From NCBI GenBank assembly GCA_038025085.1, contig CM076147.1, positions 30,766,266-30,830,265 of the forward strand: a stretch of DNA of 64,000 nt, in the 5' to 3' direction. The DNA comes from Tetragonia tetragonoides (Eukaryota > Streptophyta > Magnoliopsida > Caryophyllales > Aizoaceae). Below the pieces are notes generated by a model. That model saw only the letters and a list, made by a program, of their open reading frames with translations. It was not told the origin of the DNA and ran no database searches. This document shows positions 36,001-46,399 of this stretch, piece by piece (positions within the stretch are counted from its first letter, which is position 1; every line of letters starts with the position of its first letter). The translations under genes and the position numbers were made by a program.

Positions 36001-37608
36001 TTTTTTGGCAAAGCCTTAAAAGTTAAAATTACTGTTACTAAGCTCTTTTGTCTGTGAATAGGTTGCTTTGCTAGAGAAGATAAAACTTGAACACCCTGGC
36101 ATACCTTGCTTTCTTTTTGGTCACTCTACTGGTGGAGCTGTAGTTTTGAAGGTTCAGTGATCTTGTCCTAGCTTTGTTTTCAGATAGTTGCACATTTTAT
36201 CTTCTATATTGGCTCAGAGAATTGGCTCAATCTTCTCTGACACCCTGTATAAATTCCATCGTTATGCAGGCAGCTTCATATCCGCACATTGAACGAATGC
36301 TTGAAGGAATTATTTTGACCTCACCTGCTTTACGTGTAAAGCCAGCACATCCGGTAGTTGGGGTAAGTTAGTACATAAATGCTTTGAGAGTGCCCTTTGT
36401 GGTGACAATTTTCTGGCATTTGAAATTCATGATGATAAAGACGGGTTAGCAAATCACAACCTTTTTATGTGGTTGAAAACTATTAGACTAATAGCGGGTA
36501 GTTGAGATACTAAATGTTCCCTGCCTGGGCCATCCTTGTCATACACAATCATCTACATGATTAGTATAACTTTCAAAGTCTCAATCCAATTTCCCAACCC
36601 AACTACTTAGGGTCTTCAACAAAGAATGTCAACCTGGAGCATGAAAGGAGCCTAACGGAACAACTGCGAACCGTCAAACTTGACACCTACGCTAAAAGCT
36701 TCTAGATCCCCCACTGCTTGGCCCACGGGCAAGCATTTTTTGAACCCCAAAAGCTAAATGAACTGGTCTGTATATTTACCAAACCATGAATCACCTGACA
36801 ACCATCATGTCTCGTAAGAGAGGACATGAGCCATATTGGAGCACAAATGGTATAACATGGGCCTTGTCCTGCAAAATGATGTTTGCATAGTTAGGGAGAA
36901 GGTATATATCATTCATTCTCGATTGACTAATGAGCCTCATGACCCCCCCCCCCCTTTTTCAAGGAAAGGGGTGGAGAGGTTGTTGCCAAATGAAGGTAAA
37001 GCTGAGTGCTTGTTTTTGGCTGTTTGGGCTAGGCCTATGTCCCCTACCCGTAGGCCGTAGGACTAATCTCTAGTTCAGGTTAGCATTTGGTTGTGGCAGG
37101 TTGCTCTGCAAACTTACCAGTTACCAGGCCCCAACATAAAAGAACAAAAATGTAGAAGATACTAATGCTGTCAGTGTTGTCGATGTAGGTTGTGGCACCT
37201 ATTTTTTCTTTGGTTGCACCAAGGTTCCAGTTTAAAGGTGCCAACAAAAGGGGCATTCCAGTTTCAAGAGATCCAGCTCAACTTAAAGTCAAGTACTCAG
37301 ATCCTTTGGTCTATACTGGTCCCATACGTGTCCGAACTGGCCACGAGATTCTGCGCATCACCGCTTATCTGATGCGGAATTTTAAATCCGTCACTGTCCC
37401 ATTCTTTGCTCTTCATGGAACTGCAGATAGGGTGACCGATCCACTGGCTACTCAGGATCTCTACAATGAAGCAGCCTCCAATTTTAAGGATATAAAGCTT
37501 TATGATGGCTTCTTGCACGACCTGCTTTTCGAACCTGAGCGCGAAGAAATTGCACAAGACATCATTGACTGGATGGAGAAGAAGTTAGCTCATTCGTCTG
37601 TGATCTAG
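32246..37608 (+). CDS. alpha/beta hydrolase, plant monoacylglycerol lipase type (7 exons, 393 aa)
   Basis: My splice model uses exons 32246-32649, 34940-34978, 35155-35225, 35758-35822, 36062-36151, 36270-36362 and 37189-37608. All introns are GT-AG and the frame is kept throughout (393 codons plus stop). Residues 136-149 give GIIIIIHGLNEHGG (oxyanion-hole region). The nucleophile elbow is GHSTGG with Ser215. The other catalytic residues are Asp334 (in HGTADRVTD) and His364 (in GFLHDLL), so the triad is complete. This is the Hydrolase_4/MAGL-like family, which cleaves monoacylglycerols or related lysolipid esters. Residues 20-45 are hydrophobic then Arg-rich, suggesting a membrane anchor or targeting signal, followed by an acidic/basic linker. 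Intron 1 is 2.3 kb and contains a 40-T run. The exact substrate cannot be told from sequence. The donor after exon 5 (GTTCAG) is weak. Confidence 0.9.
33009..33049. repeat. poly(T) run in intron 1
   Basis: About 40 consecutive T. Its length is probably unstable and it is a likely site of sequencing error. Confidence 0.95.
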
Positions 37609-37609
37609 G

Positions 37610-37990
37610 TCTGCAGAACAGTTGATTTTGGAGGAAAGTAATGGATATGATTTTGCCAATTTATCTATGTCTTCGCAAATGTGGCAGCTGCAAATTGTAT
37701 ATAGGGTATATAGCCAGGTCCTTGAATCGTGGGCATGACATCTTTTGTAGGTAGTCCGCCTGGCTACAGTTGCAAATTTCTGTTTCGCAATTCTGCCTCA
37801 ATCTACGGGTGATATATGAAATCCATCTTTTGAAATGTAGTGCAAGAATTCACCTTCTTTTGTAATTAATTAATAGGCACATTGTGATAATTTATCCCAA
37901 AAAAAAAAAAAGACATTGTGATTTTGCCCCACAACATTGTGATAGTTTAGTATGTATTCACCAAAATACTGATGATAGAAAGGTTTTTTT
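37610..37990. other. 3' flank of the hydrolase gene
   Basis: Probable 3' UTR. TTAATTAATAGG at 37864 could serve as an AT-rich polyadenylation element. An A-run (37899-37911) is bordered by repeated ACATTGTGAT. Confidence 0.4.
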
Positions 37991-37996
37991 TTATTA

Positions 37997-38239
37997 GGCT
38001 CTATTCTTCTTAACTTAATTTTACTTCAGTTCATGTGGAACTTATCACTCAGATTTTAGAGCGAACTCTCGAATGAGTCCAATGTTTATATATTTGAACA
38101 AGTTTAAATGGTTAAAGCTCAAATTAAAAAAAATAATAACTTTGTTCGCTTCAGTTCAGCCTTTTCATGTAAAAAGAACGAAAACTACGGATTTAGAATT
38201 ATTCTCCAGCTTCCTTTTGTTAAGGAGGCTAATGGAGCC
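37997..38239. mobile_element. MITE related to the 25195-25499 element
   Basis: Starts GGCTCTATTCTTCTTAAC; the reverse complement of the right end is GGCTCCATTAGCCTCC. The internal stretch around GTCCAATGTTTATATATTTG followed by TTTAAATGGTTAAAG matches 25360-25400. TTA precedes it but AAC follows, so the target duplication is not preserved. Confidence 0.55.
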
Positions 38240-38544
38240 AACTTTAATGGATAAATGTTCTTGTTCTTGTTCTTGTAGACTTTTCAAGTACTAGAGCCAG
38301 TTGTCACTTATCTTGGCTTATGGAGTATATATGTTCTTGTTCTTGTAGACTTTTAAGTACAAGAGCCAGTTATCACTTGTTTTATGTTCTTGTTCTTGGT
38401 CAATTTCCTACAACGATGCGTACTCCCACAAAACGCTCCATCCACATCTTCCACCGGAGTTGGCGTAGTGTGATCCGCAACTTATTGCGAGTAATAGTAA
38501 AATTACCAATTGAGGTTTATTCCGATACTCAACCCATTTCATAG

Positions 38545-38663
<119 letters not shown>

Positions 38664-38876
38664 CTTCATAACCCATTCATAGTTGACAATCTTTATTACT
38701 ACTTATTCAATTTAAATTTAATTAATTAAATGTCTAATAAACATAGTTTTAAGTTTATAGAGTACAATAAAATTGTCAAATAGACCAACGTAGTTTTCAT
38801 ATTTCATAGGGAGAAAAAAAGGCTAGTATAGTGCAACCTATAGTGGGTATACGGGATGTAAAACATACTCCATGAC

Positions 38877-39626
38877 TAGGGGTGAGCGTAACCGGGTACC
38901 AACTGAGTATTGCATTACCCGGAAATGTAATTGGTTGCACCGGTTCCTAAAATTCCTAGGAATTGGAATTGGATTCACCGGGTACCCACCGGTTCCAATC
39001 AAATCCAGATTTAGTATTTTTTTTAACAATAAATTATATATTAAATAATTAAAAAAAACAGCAATTATATAAGAGCAATAAATGTCAAATACAAAGCTTC
39101 TTACAGTCTGATCCCTAGCAACTATAAAACATGAAAGGAAATGAAGTTGAGGCATGGAATTGCAATTTGCAACACTACAGAAACTGCTAGTCCGCTACAG
39201 ACTTAGAAGATGAATTAGTGTAAATGCCCAAATACCCAAACTATTACTCTAGCTAGTATAAAGTAAACAGAATCATGAAAATTAGAAAATGAGGAAAGTT
39301 GGAGGAAGTTAGAGAGGTGGCTCTGTGTTGTTTTGTTTCACTTTTTGTTTATTTGTCATTATTTATTTTTCTTTATGTTTTTGACTATTGACAGTAATGG
39401 AGAAATTTCAAAATTAATTACGTTTTGAGTCCGATTCCGCTTTATACCGGGTACTCAACCGGTTCCGGTTCCTAAAAGGCAAGAATCGGAACTGGAATTG
39501 GTTGGGACCGGTTCCCATTTTTGAGAACCGGAATTGAAATTGGTTGATCGGTTCCGTTCCGGAACCATCGATTTCGAACCGGTTCCAGTTTCAATACTGG
39601 GTACCCGGATTTTCTGCTCACCCCTA
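38877..39626. mobile_element. hAT-like element with ACCGGTTCC subterminal repeats, exact 8-bp TSD
   Basis: The left end TAGGGGTGAGC and the right end GCTCACCCCTA are perfect 11-bp inverted repeats. TCCATGAC flanks both sides exactly (38869-38876 and 39627-39634). The arms are packed with ACCGGTTCC, GGTACCC and GGAATTGG words (38890-39010 and 39425-39610). The middle is AT-rich. No transposase is encoded. Confidence 0.9.
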
Positions 39627-39639
39627 TCCATGACGCTTG

Positions 39640-40360
39640 TGGTGAGTACTGAGTAGCCACATGGAGACAATTGTGGAAGAGATGAACATGTAAAAAAAAA
39701 ATATACTCATCTGATTCTAGCTTTGTAATAAGAGTACTATTTAAAGTATATTTTTAAATAATTCACAACTACGAAAGTAAGGTCATGTTCTATTAATCTT
39801 ATTTTTGTCGCAATGTAGTAAACGGTAGCAAACAATAATTATTTATAATTATTCAGCAGATTCCGATAAACTCTAATTTTTTTTTATTTATTTTTCAAAT
39901 TAATAAAAATAGTGTACGTGATATTAATTTGGAAATAGAATATATGTTTCTTCTTTTTTTTTTTTAAATTGATAGAATAGATGCTTTATATATGGAGAGT
40001 GTAATGAAGAACCTTGCTATCATAGGTGATAGGTCCTTGGAAAAGTTGTGTTTAGGACTTTTATTTGGTGTGTTGTCAGTTTGTCACGGTTGTCCTTGTC
40101 CTTCACGTTTTATTTTTAGAAGTTCGTCCTTTGTGTTGCGGTCATCGTAACTCACAAAAGACAGAATAAACTTTTTCGCATTGTTTTGTTCTCCTCTCTA
40201 TCTGTATGGAGAGTACTATAAATCTATCTGCCTGTCCTTCGAAGATGGTTAGATTCCCATATGTCTTTAGGTTATATTCCCCCTTATCTTTTCAAACACC
40301 AAATGCGGTCGGAAACATAAGTTCTTAGAGCGTACATATGCTTATTGATGCTCCTCGCAC
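39640..40360. other. intergenic, AT-rich, no gene seen
   Basis: No recognisable ORF or repeat structure. Confidence 0.5.
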
Positions 40361-40366
40361 CGTATT

Positions 40367-40473
40367 CTCTTATGAAGCCGCCTCAAGGTGAGACCCTCTC
40401 TATAACCAAGGGTGACATCAACATGACATTATGCTTATTTGAGGCGTCTTACTTTGAGGCCGTCTCATACGAG
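40367..40473. mobile_element. hairpin MITE, 107 bp
   Basis: The left arm CTCTTATGAAGCCGCCTCAA pairs with the right arm (reverse complement CTCGTATGAGACGGCCTCAA). A related hairpin lies at 52405-52555, and a lone half with CTCGTATGAGGTAGTCTTA at 49484. Confidence 0.6.
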
Positions 40474-41210
40474 TTTTTGTGTTAAACAAATAAAAAAACC
40501 AAATGACGAATGTGTTATTTTTCATGGATGGAATTGAAATGAACGGATATGAACAATAATATGTGAGATTATATTATTCCTAGAACAACTAACCGAGTAA
40601 TCGGAAAAACACACACCCAACCTTACTTGTATTATATTCGTAAAATAGTGATTAGAAGAGCTAATCCGACAACCTTAAGGAACGAAAGATCTAATAACCA
40701 TATGTTCCCTACTAAACCAAAGAAAGGCCATATAAATGAGAAATAAGGTGAAGATTGGAGGTTTTTACTAATATTTTCAGAAAAGTCAATTATAGAAAGA
40801 TGCATGACAACTACTCCAGCTACTAGAGATTTTGAAAAACACATCCAATTTTAGGCTCGTAGTCTTTTTTAAAGTTATGTAGTATACCTCAAATTTCTAA
40901 TGTTTCAGCTTAGGCTATGTTTGGTCAAAGTTAGTTGTAATTGTAACTGACAAACGTTTAAAGAGGAAAGAAATTATTAGTAGAAAAGTGAAAAAAATTG
41001 CTACGAAATGCTTGTAAAATAACTGTAGCTATAGCTGCAATCCTACAAATGAAAGCTTGTACGGATAACTTTTTCAAAAATAACTGCAATTATAGCTGCA
41101 AATTGAAAATCATCTGGCAACCTGTTTGATAACAGAAAGTAAAAAACACTAGTTACAAACTTCAAACTTAACTTTTGTTGAAAAACTAGTCGTTTGTGCG
41201 CAAGCACAAC
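40474..41210. other. intergenic with a partial MITE at 40913
   Basis: GGCTATGTTTGGTCAAAG at 40913, followed by AGCTATAGCTGCAA words, resembles the left arm of the 17880-18384 element. The right end is missing. No gene seen. Confidence 0.4.
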
Positions 41211-41254
41211 CACTACAAAAAAATGAAAAATAGCTGCGGAAAAATACCGTCGCT

Positions 41255-42168
41255 TGTTACACTCAAAAAATAAATTATCGGGATATTCAAATAGACCGAT
41301 AACTCGAATAAAAATATATTACGAAAATATGTTATTGCTTATAAAATAAAGATAGTGGTTGAAATGGACAACTTCCATTATCTCCTACCACTACCCACTA
41401 ATACACTAGTCATGGTAGTTATTTCCTACAAAAACTACCCAATTCAGCGCTACCCATAAAGTGAATGTGTTAACCATTCAAAGAAGGATATGGGATAGTG
41501 GTTGACTACACTCCACTCATGATTGAATAATGGGTGGTTACTAGAGGACCAATGACTCTCCTATTTTCCTATAAATAGGATCGACGAAGCAAGGAAGAAA
41601 GCAGACCGAGTCTCAACGCAAAGATGCGTTTCCTTAGTTAGGAGTAGAGTAATGTCGTCTCTAGTGTAGTAGTAGTTTTAGGAGTTGATTAAACATAATT
41701 TAGTGTATCATACTCCATTAAATCCTCCCGTTTGTACTTTGTCTACATCAATCGAATGAATGTCTTTTTTCCGAATTATTAGTCTTCAAACTCCCCTCGC
41801 ACCCTCCTTGTTACAGTAAAGGTATCCGCGATCCCAACTCAACGCCCAAAAGACATTGTCGAATAGCAAGGTTATTATCAACGTGGTAGTCAATTTGAAC
41901 CACGCATCGAAAAGCACTACCAACTCCACGAAAAGGTCGAACAGTTGGTCGAATTGTGCATAGGTGTGGAATTCTATCAAGCGACTAGTAACCGACTATC
42001 ACCGTTGACCGTGTCCACCGTCAACCCGGAGTTGGGGGTGGAAGGGTAGGTTCGAATATGGAGTGGCCTGCTCTAAGATAGTCCTCGACCTTATTTAGGA
42101 CCTTTTTAAGGGCCGTAAGACTGCCCCTCACGATTGCTTGTGATCCCTAAGTACCAAGCGCAGCAACA
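41255..42168 (+). repeat. left LTR (914 bp)
   Basis: Begins TGTTACACTC and ends CAGCAACA. It carries a 29-bp segment (about 41410-41440) that the right LTR lacks; otherwise they differ by scattered substitutions. The segment near 41573 reading CTATAAATAGG looks like an LTR TATA box. Confidence 0.9.
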
Positions 42169-42171
42169 AAT

Positions 42172-42188
42172 TTGGCGACCACAATGGT
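42172..42188 (+). promoter_or_regulatory. primer-binding site of the LTR element
   Basis: TGGCGACCACAATGG, 3-4 nt after the LTR. The TGGCGAC start fits the 3' end (GTCGCCA) of a tRNA such as tRNA-Arg. The exact tRNA is not determined. Confidence 0.55.
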
Positions 42189-42297
42189 AGTTACGCAATA
42201 CACTCCACGAATAAACCTTTAGATGCTATTAGGGATTGAATTGGTTACCTCGAATATATATATTACGAGGAGGGTTAATTTTGATGTCAAATATTAA

Positions 42298-43392
42298 ATG
42301 GATTTTATCGAAAAAATTCATTATGAAGGTCATATACATGACCAAATTACTAGAATTAAGATATGTCTCAACGATTTAAGGAGACAAAGGAAAAATCTTT
42401 ATGTCATAAAAATATATAGCGATATTATATGTCAAAAACAATTCGAAGTTCTAAGTGTTCCATATAAAGAGTTGGTGGAACTAATAAATCAACTCGAAAA
42501 CGAACTTAGAAGTTTATATAGACAAAGGGATAGTCGAACTATTGAAAATACTTGGTGTGTAGAAGAGACATCACCTATTCGAAACGATGAAAAACTTACT
42601 AGTTTATATAAACAAAAGGATAATCGAACTATTGAAAATACTTGGTGTGTAGAAGAAACATCATCTCTTCGAAAAGACGAAAAACCCTTGTATTTCGATG
42701 AAGAAGTTATAATAGTCGATAGAGATGGCAACCCCTTGTATGACGAAGAAAGTATAATAGATAAAGATGAAAGTGATTTATTCAAGACATCATCTAATCG
42801 AGAAGATAAAAAATCCTTCTATCTCGATGAAGAGATTATATTAGTCGATAGCGATGGAAACTCCTTATATGACGAAGAAAGTATACTAGATAAGGATGAA
42901 AATGATTTATTCAAGGCATCATCTATTCGAAAAGACGAAAAATTCTTGTATTTCGATGAAGAAATTATTTTAGTCGATTGGGATGGAAAATCCTTACATT
43001 ATGAAGAGAGTATACTTGATGAGGATGAAAAGTATTTTATTGAAATTGGGGGAATCGTATCTGAATACCCAGAAAGTGTGGCTTCTAATGAATTAGAAAT
43101 TATATATGAATGTTTTGAAAAAGAAAATTTTGATCAACGCATTATTTTGAAGGAATCAAATCTTGAAAATGACATCGCTACTCTCAATTATAGAAAGGTT
43201 GGGGGGCAATGTTTTACTTCTTATAACGATTTAAAATATGCAAAATACTCAAATGAAACAAACGAATTAAGTCATAAAATTAAGGGAACGAAGTTATCTC
43301 TATTCACAATTTTATTGCCATCATTTGAGTACATGGTGTTTATCCCAGTTATGAGAGACTATAAGTCTCCAGGTAACCAGAGAGGAGACTAA
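42298..43392 (+). CDS. acidic repeat protein of unknown function in an LTR element, 364 aa
   Basis: The only long ORF of the 41255-44465 element. I do not recognise the family. Residues 1-72 are charged and helix-prone and might form a coiled coil. Next come two 30-residue repeats (about 73-102 and 103-132, each with RTIENTWCVEETS). Then come three repeats of period 43 (starting at Tyr132, Tyr175 and Tyr218) built on DEEVIIVDRDGN-LYDEES-LDKDE, strongly acidic. The C-terminal 120 residues are non-repetitive and end in a hydrophobic patch (LFTILLPSFEYMVFI). There is no zinc knuckle, protease or RT motif. The frame has stayed open through repeat expansion, which argues for past coding. It might be a divergent gag-like or accessory protein; that is inference only. 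Confidence 0.6.
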   Translation: MDFIEKIHYEGHIHDQITRIKICLNDLRRQRKNLYVIKIYSDIICQKQFEVLSVPYKELVELINQLENELRSLYRQRDSRTIENTWCVEETSPIRNDEKLTSLYKQKDNRTIENTWCVEETSSLRKDEKPLYFDEEVIIVDRDGNPLYDEESIIDKDESDLFKTSSNREDKKSFYLDEEIILVDSDGNSLYDEESILDKDENDLFKASSIRKDEKFLYFDEEIILVDWDGKSLHYEESILDEDEKYFIEIGGIVSEYPESVASNELEIIYECFEKENFDQRIILKESNLENDIATLNYRKVGGQCFTSYNDLKYAKYSNETNELSHKIKGTKLSLFTILLPSFEYMVFIPVMRDYKSPGNQRGD

Positions 43393-43569
43393 GAAGAACG
43401 CCCCTAGTCAATTTCGAAGTAATTGACTATTAGGGGGCAATATAGCTCAACCGCTCGAAAAGATTGTTATAGGTTAATAAAACACAAAGTTAATTGACTC
43501 GATAAAGTTAATTTATTCACAATCGAAGTATAGTACATATGAATCTCATTACAATCGATCCATATGTAC

Positions 43570-43580
43570 TAGGGGGCAGT
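43570..43580 (+). promoter_or_regulatory. polypurine tract of the LTR element
   Basis: AGGGGGCAG immediately before the right LTR. A very similar TAGGGGGCAA lies about 140 bp upstream at 43429. Confidence 0.6.
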
Positions 43581-44465
43581 TGTTACACTCGAAAAATAAA
43601 TTATCGGGATATTCGAATAGACCGATAACTCGAATAAAAATATATTACGAAAATATATTATTGCTTACAAAATAAAGATAGAGGTTAAAATGGACAACTT
43701 TCATTATCTCCTACCACTACCCACTAATACACTACCCAATTAAGCATTACCCATGAAGTGAATGTGTTAACCATTCAAAGAAGGATATGGGATAGTGGTT
43801 GACTACACTCCACCCATGATTGAATAATGGGTGGTTACTAGAGGAACAAGGACTCTCCTATTTTACTATAAATAGGATCGACGGAGCAAGGAAGAAAGCA
43901 GACCGAGTCTCAACGCAAAGATGCATTTCCTTAGTTAGGAGCAGAGTAATGTCGTCTCTAGTGTAGTAGTAGTTTTAGGAGTAGATTAAACGTAATTTAG
44001 TGTATCATACTCCATTAAATCCTCCCGTTTGTACTTTGTCTACATCAATCGAATGAATGTCTTTTTTCCGAATTATTAGTCTTCAAACTCCCCTCGCACC
44101 CTCCTTGTTACAGTAAAGGTATCCGCGATCCCAACTCAACGCCCAAAAGACCTTGTCGAATAGCAAGGTTATTATCAACGTGGTAGTCAATTTGAACCAC
44201 GCATCGAAAATCACTACCAACTCCCCGAAAAGGTCGAACAGTTGGTCGAATTGTGCATAGGTATGGAATTCTATCAAGCGACTAGTAACCGACTATCACC
44301 GTTGACCGTGTCCACCGTCAACCCGGAGTTGAGGGTGGAAGGATAGGTTCGAATATGGAGCGACCTGCTCTAAGATAGTCCTCGACCTTATTTAGGACTT
44401 TTTTAAGGGCCGTAGGACTGCCCCTCACGATTGCTTGTGGCCCCTAAGTACCAAGCGCAGCAACA
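43581..44465 (+). repeat. right LTR (885 bp)
   Basis: Same termini as the left LTR. It lacks a 29-bp segment present in the left copy, and a few substitutions show the insertion is not brand new. Confidence 0.9.
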
Positions 44466-44544
44466 CCGCTATTAGGCGAAAACCGTAGCTAAAAACGGTC
44501 AGCTGTGGGGTTAGCGGCGGATTGCGACAGTAGCCATTTTCCTC

Positions 44545-44735
44545 GATGCTGGCAATTTTTTTTTTAAAAAAGAGAGAAAGTCGAAGCCACAAGCCAGCAC
44601 GCGCGTGGCCCAGCCAACCCACACACGAAGCAGAATTAATTCAAGCCTCATTGCTTGCGCTAGGATTCGAACCCAGATCTCCTTCATGGCAAACAAGTTT
44701 CCAACCAGCGCTCCACTCATGTAGTTCCTAGCATA
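44545..44735 (-). mobile_element. SINE on the minus strand inside the CACTA element
   Basis: Minus-strand reading gives GAGTGGAGCGCTGGTTGG (box A-like), then CTGGGTTCGAATCC (a strong box B), GCGC-rich sequence, and a terminal A-run seen as T at 44549-44558. This is a typical tRNA-derived plant SINE. Target duplication not resolved. Confidence 0.65.
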
Positions 44736-45094
44736 TAATGATCTGCATTATATTTAAGTCATGTTTTGCCCAGTTCAAAAATTGACTTTAGCTACGGAAT
44801 TAATTAATTCCGTAACTAAATTAGCTGCGGAATTAACTAATTCAGCCGCTAATTTTTATTATGTTTTTTAAATTTACTTTTGCTGCAGATTATTAACTTC
44901 CGCTGCTAATTAGGGGCGGGAGATTAATATCCGCCGTCAATTAGCGGCGAGAAATTAATATCCGGCGCTAATCAGCTGCGAAATTAAATTTTGTGGCTGA
45001 TTTAGCTACGGAGTTAATTTCGCAGCTAATTAACGGCGGTATTTTAGTTTCCGCAGTTAATTTCCGCAGCTATTTTTTGATTTTTTGTAGTGAG

Positions 45095-45800
45095 CCTTAT
45101 TACTCCAAAAAAATGGAAAAAAGAAGAAGAGTACATTGATCATACGAAAGCAATTAAACAATCAGAGGAAATTAAATGATGCAAAGGAAAAATTAAACTA
45201 CAATTAGAGAAAGTAACTTTAATAGAGATGGAAATCTTTATTATCAAGTCATAGTCATCCTTATATTATACTCCACTCCATAGTCCATATATCATCTGAA
45301 CATGACAAATGACAATGACCTTGACATACATAATCATTTACAAATGCATATGCAACATTTCCTAGGTTGTTTGTGACAAGGTAATAATGCTTATCAATTC
45401 TCACTATACTACTTGAGGGTGTTATGTGCAACCTTATCGTGAGGCTGCAATTTACATCTTAAAACACAACAAGTAAGCAATTGGATACACTTGCTATATA
45501 AGTGTTTATGTGTCCTGTTTTGATTGAAAGAACAAATTGCACTCTTATATAAGGTTGTACATAGCATCCATCAGAACCTCATATTTCTTTTCTGCAAACG
45601 CCACAGCAATATCTCTCATATTAACATACACTATATATATTAATATTATATGTAACTTCGATAAATGAGATACTTTACTGATCGATGATTAATAAGTAAT
45701 ATAATATTGACTGGGCTTTCGAACATAAATTTAAACTTTTGGTTGAATTGATACCGAGGCAATGATAAAGAGAATGTGATCGATCTCGACGGTCCAAGAT
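45095..45800. other. intergenic, 3' flank of the LFS-like gene
   Basis: No gene seen. Contains a perfect TATATATATTAATATTATA stretch near 45632. The terminator of the LFS-like gene would lie in its right part. Confidence 0.4.
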
Positions 45801-45803
45801 CAG

Positions 45804-46286
45804 CTACGAATCCAAAGCCTCCTCCAAGCGTTGAGCCATAGCCTGAGCAGCATAATCAATGAACCCAACAAAACCCTCTAAGGTAAACCCATCAACTGGA
45901 TCAGCTACAAACGACCACACAATCCTACACCCACAGCCTTCATCAAAGCCATCAATAGTATCCAATCGGACGGTCGCAACGTACGACTTGAAACCAGCGT
46001 TATTATCAACAATATCATAAGAGAAACACTTTTCTAATGGGTCAATCATAAGGAGCCTCTCTTTAGCCCATTTGGTATCCTCACCGGGTAACTCTGTGGA
46101 CTCGCAGTAGCGGATCATACCTGGCTGGACTGGGTCCCCTTCTACCAAATAGCAAGTTGCCACGTGGGGTAACCACTTGTTTATGGAACAGAAATCTGAG
46201 ATGAGTGGCCATATTTGGTCTGGTAAATGGGTTTTGAGCTCTACTGTTGTCTCTCCTTTCCACTTCCTTGATTCTTGCTCTGTCAT
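45804..46286 (-). CDS. lachrymatory-factor-synthase-like START/Bet v 1 fold protein, 160 aa
   Basis: A single-exon 160-residue ORF, the usual length for plant LFS-like (Polyketide_cyc2, PF10604) proteins. The N-terminal RKWKGE, the KWLPHVATCYLVEG segment (37-50), PGMIRYC (55-61), KWAKERL (72-78) and SYDIVDN followed by GFKSYVATVRL are all family features. Arg59 and Glu76 are 17 residues apart, the same spacing as the catalytic Arg71/Glu88 reported for onion LFS. The fold forms a hydrophobic pocket. In plants lacking the onion substrate the natural ligand is not known, so the name does not prove the reaction. Start ATG at 46286, preceded by a GA/CT tract; TATA-like TTTATAAGTA about 90 bp upstream. 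A second, damaged copy lies 2.4 kb away on the same strand. Confidence 0.9.
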   Translation of the reverse strand: MTEQESRKWKGETTVELKTHLPDQIWPLISDFCSINKWLPHVATCYLVEGDPVQPGMIRYCESTELPGEDTKWAKERLLMIDPLEKCFSYDIVDNNAGFKSYVATVRLDTIDGFDEGCGCRIVWSFVADPVDGFTLEGFVGFIDYAAQAMAQRLEEALDS

Positions 46287-46290
46287 TTTG

Positions 46291-46311
46291 GAGAGAGAGA
46301 GAGAGAGAGAA
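46291..46311. repeat. (GA)n tract in the leader of the LFS-like gene
   Basis: About ten GA units just upstream of the ATG; it reads CT on the coding strand. Confidence 0.9.
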
Positions 46312-46370
46312 TTTTTTTGGTTTGTGTTATATGTTGTAGCATAGTGAATAGTGGGGAGGAGCTATGGGGG

Positions 46371-46381
46371 TACTTATAAAT
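46371..46381 (-). promoter_or_regulatory. TATA box of the LFS-like gene
   Basis: Minus-strand TTTATAAGTA lies about 90 bp upstream of the ATG, a good position for the intact LFS-like gene. Confidence 0.55.
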
Positions 46382-46399
46382 GGGACCAAAAAGAATAAG

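Larger units (their letters stand above)
41255..44465 (+). mobile_element. complete non-autonomous LTR retrotransposon, 3.2 kb
   Basis: Two LTRs (914 and 885 bp) starting TGTTACACTC and ending GCAGCAACA, a PBS-like TGGCGACCACAATGG just after the left LTR, and a purine-rich AGGGGGCAG just before the right LTR. CGCT lies on both outer sides (pentamers TCGCT and CCGCT), a plausible target duplication. The 1.4-kb interior has one long ORF (42298-43392) and no reverse transcriptase, integrase or recognisable gag. Replication would have to rely on enzymes from another element. Confidence 0.88.
41211..45092. mobile_element. CACTA (En/Spm) non-autonomous element, interrupted by other elements
   Basis: Begins CACTACAAAAAAATG and ends with the complement TTTTTTGTAGTG. 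Subterminal AGCTGCGGAA/TTCCGCAGCT and TTAGCTACGGAATTAAT words lie at 41230-41254 and throughout 44466-45075. The 3-bp flanks are AAC and AGC, a two-of-three match. Without its inserts the element is only about 0.7 kb and has no transposase. A complete LTR retrotransposon (41255-44465) sits 44 bp inside the left end and a SINE lies in the right part. Confidence 0.8.

Noticed and set aside
36836..37060. Open frame inside intron 6 of the hydrolase gene
   Set aside because: Lies between well-supported exons, includes a poly-C run, and has no family match.
42489..42785. Minus-strand 98-codon frame
   Set aside because: Antisense of the tandem repeats in the 364-codon ORF.
41786..44277. Two similar 64-codon minus-strand frames at 41786 and 44083
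   Set aside because: They lie in the two LTRs and are identical because the LTRs are; no sign of coding function.
44640..44670. Possible tRNA gene (GGGTTCGAATCC box B on minus strand)
   Set aside because: No cloverleaf can be formed; the surroundings and terminal A-run fit a SINE.
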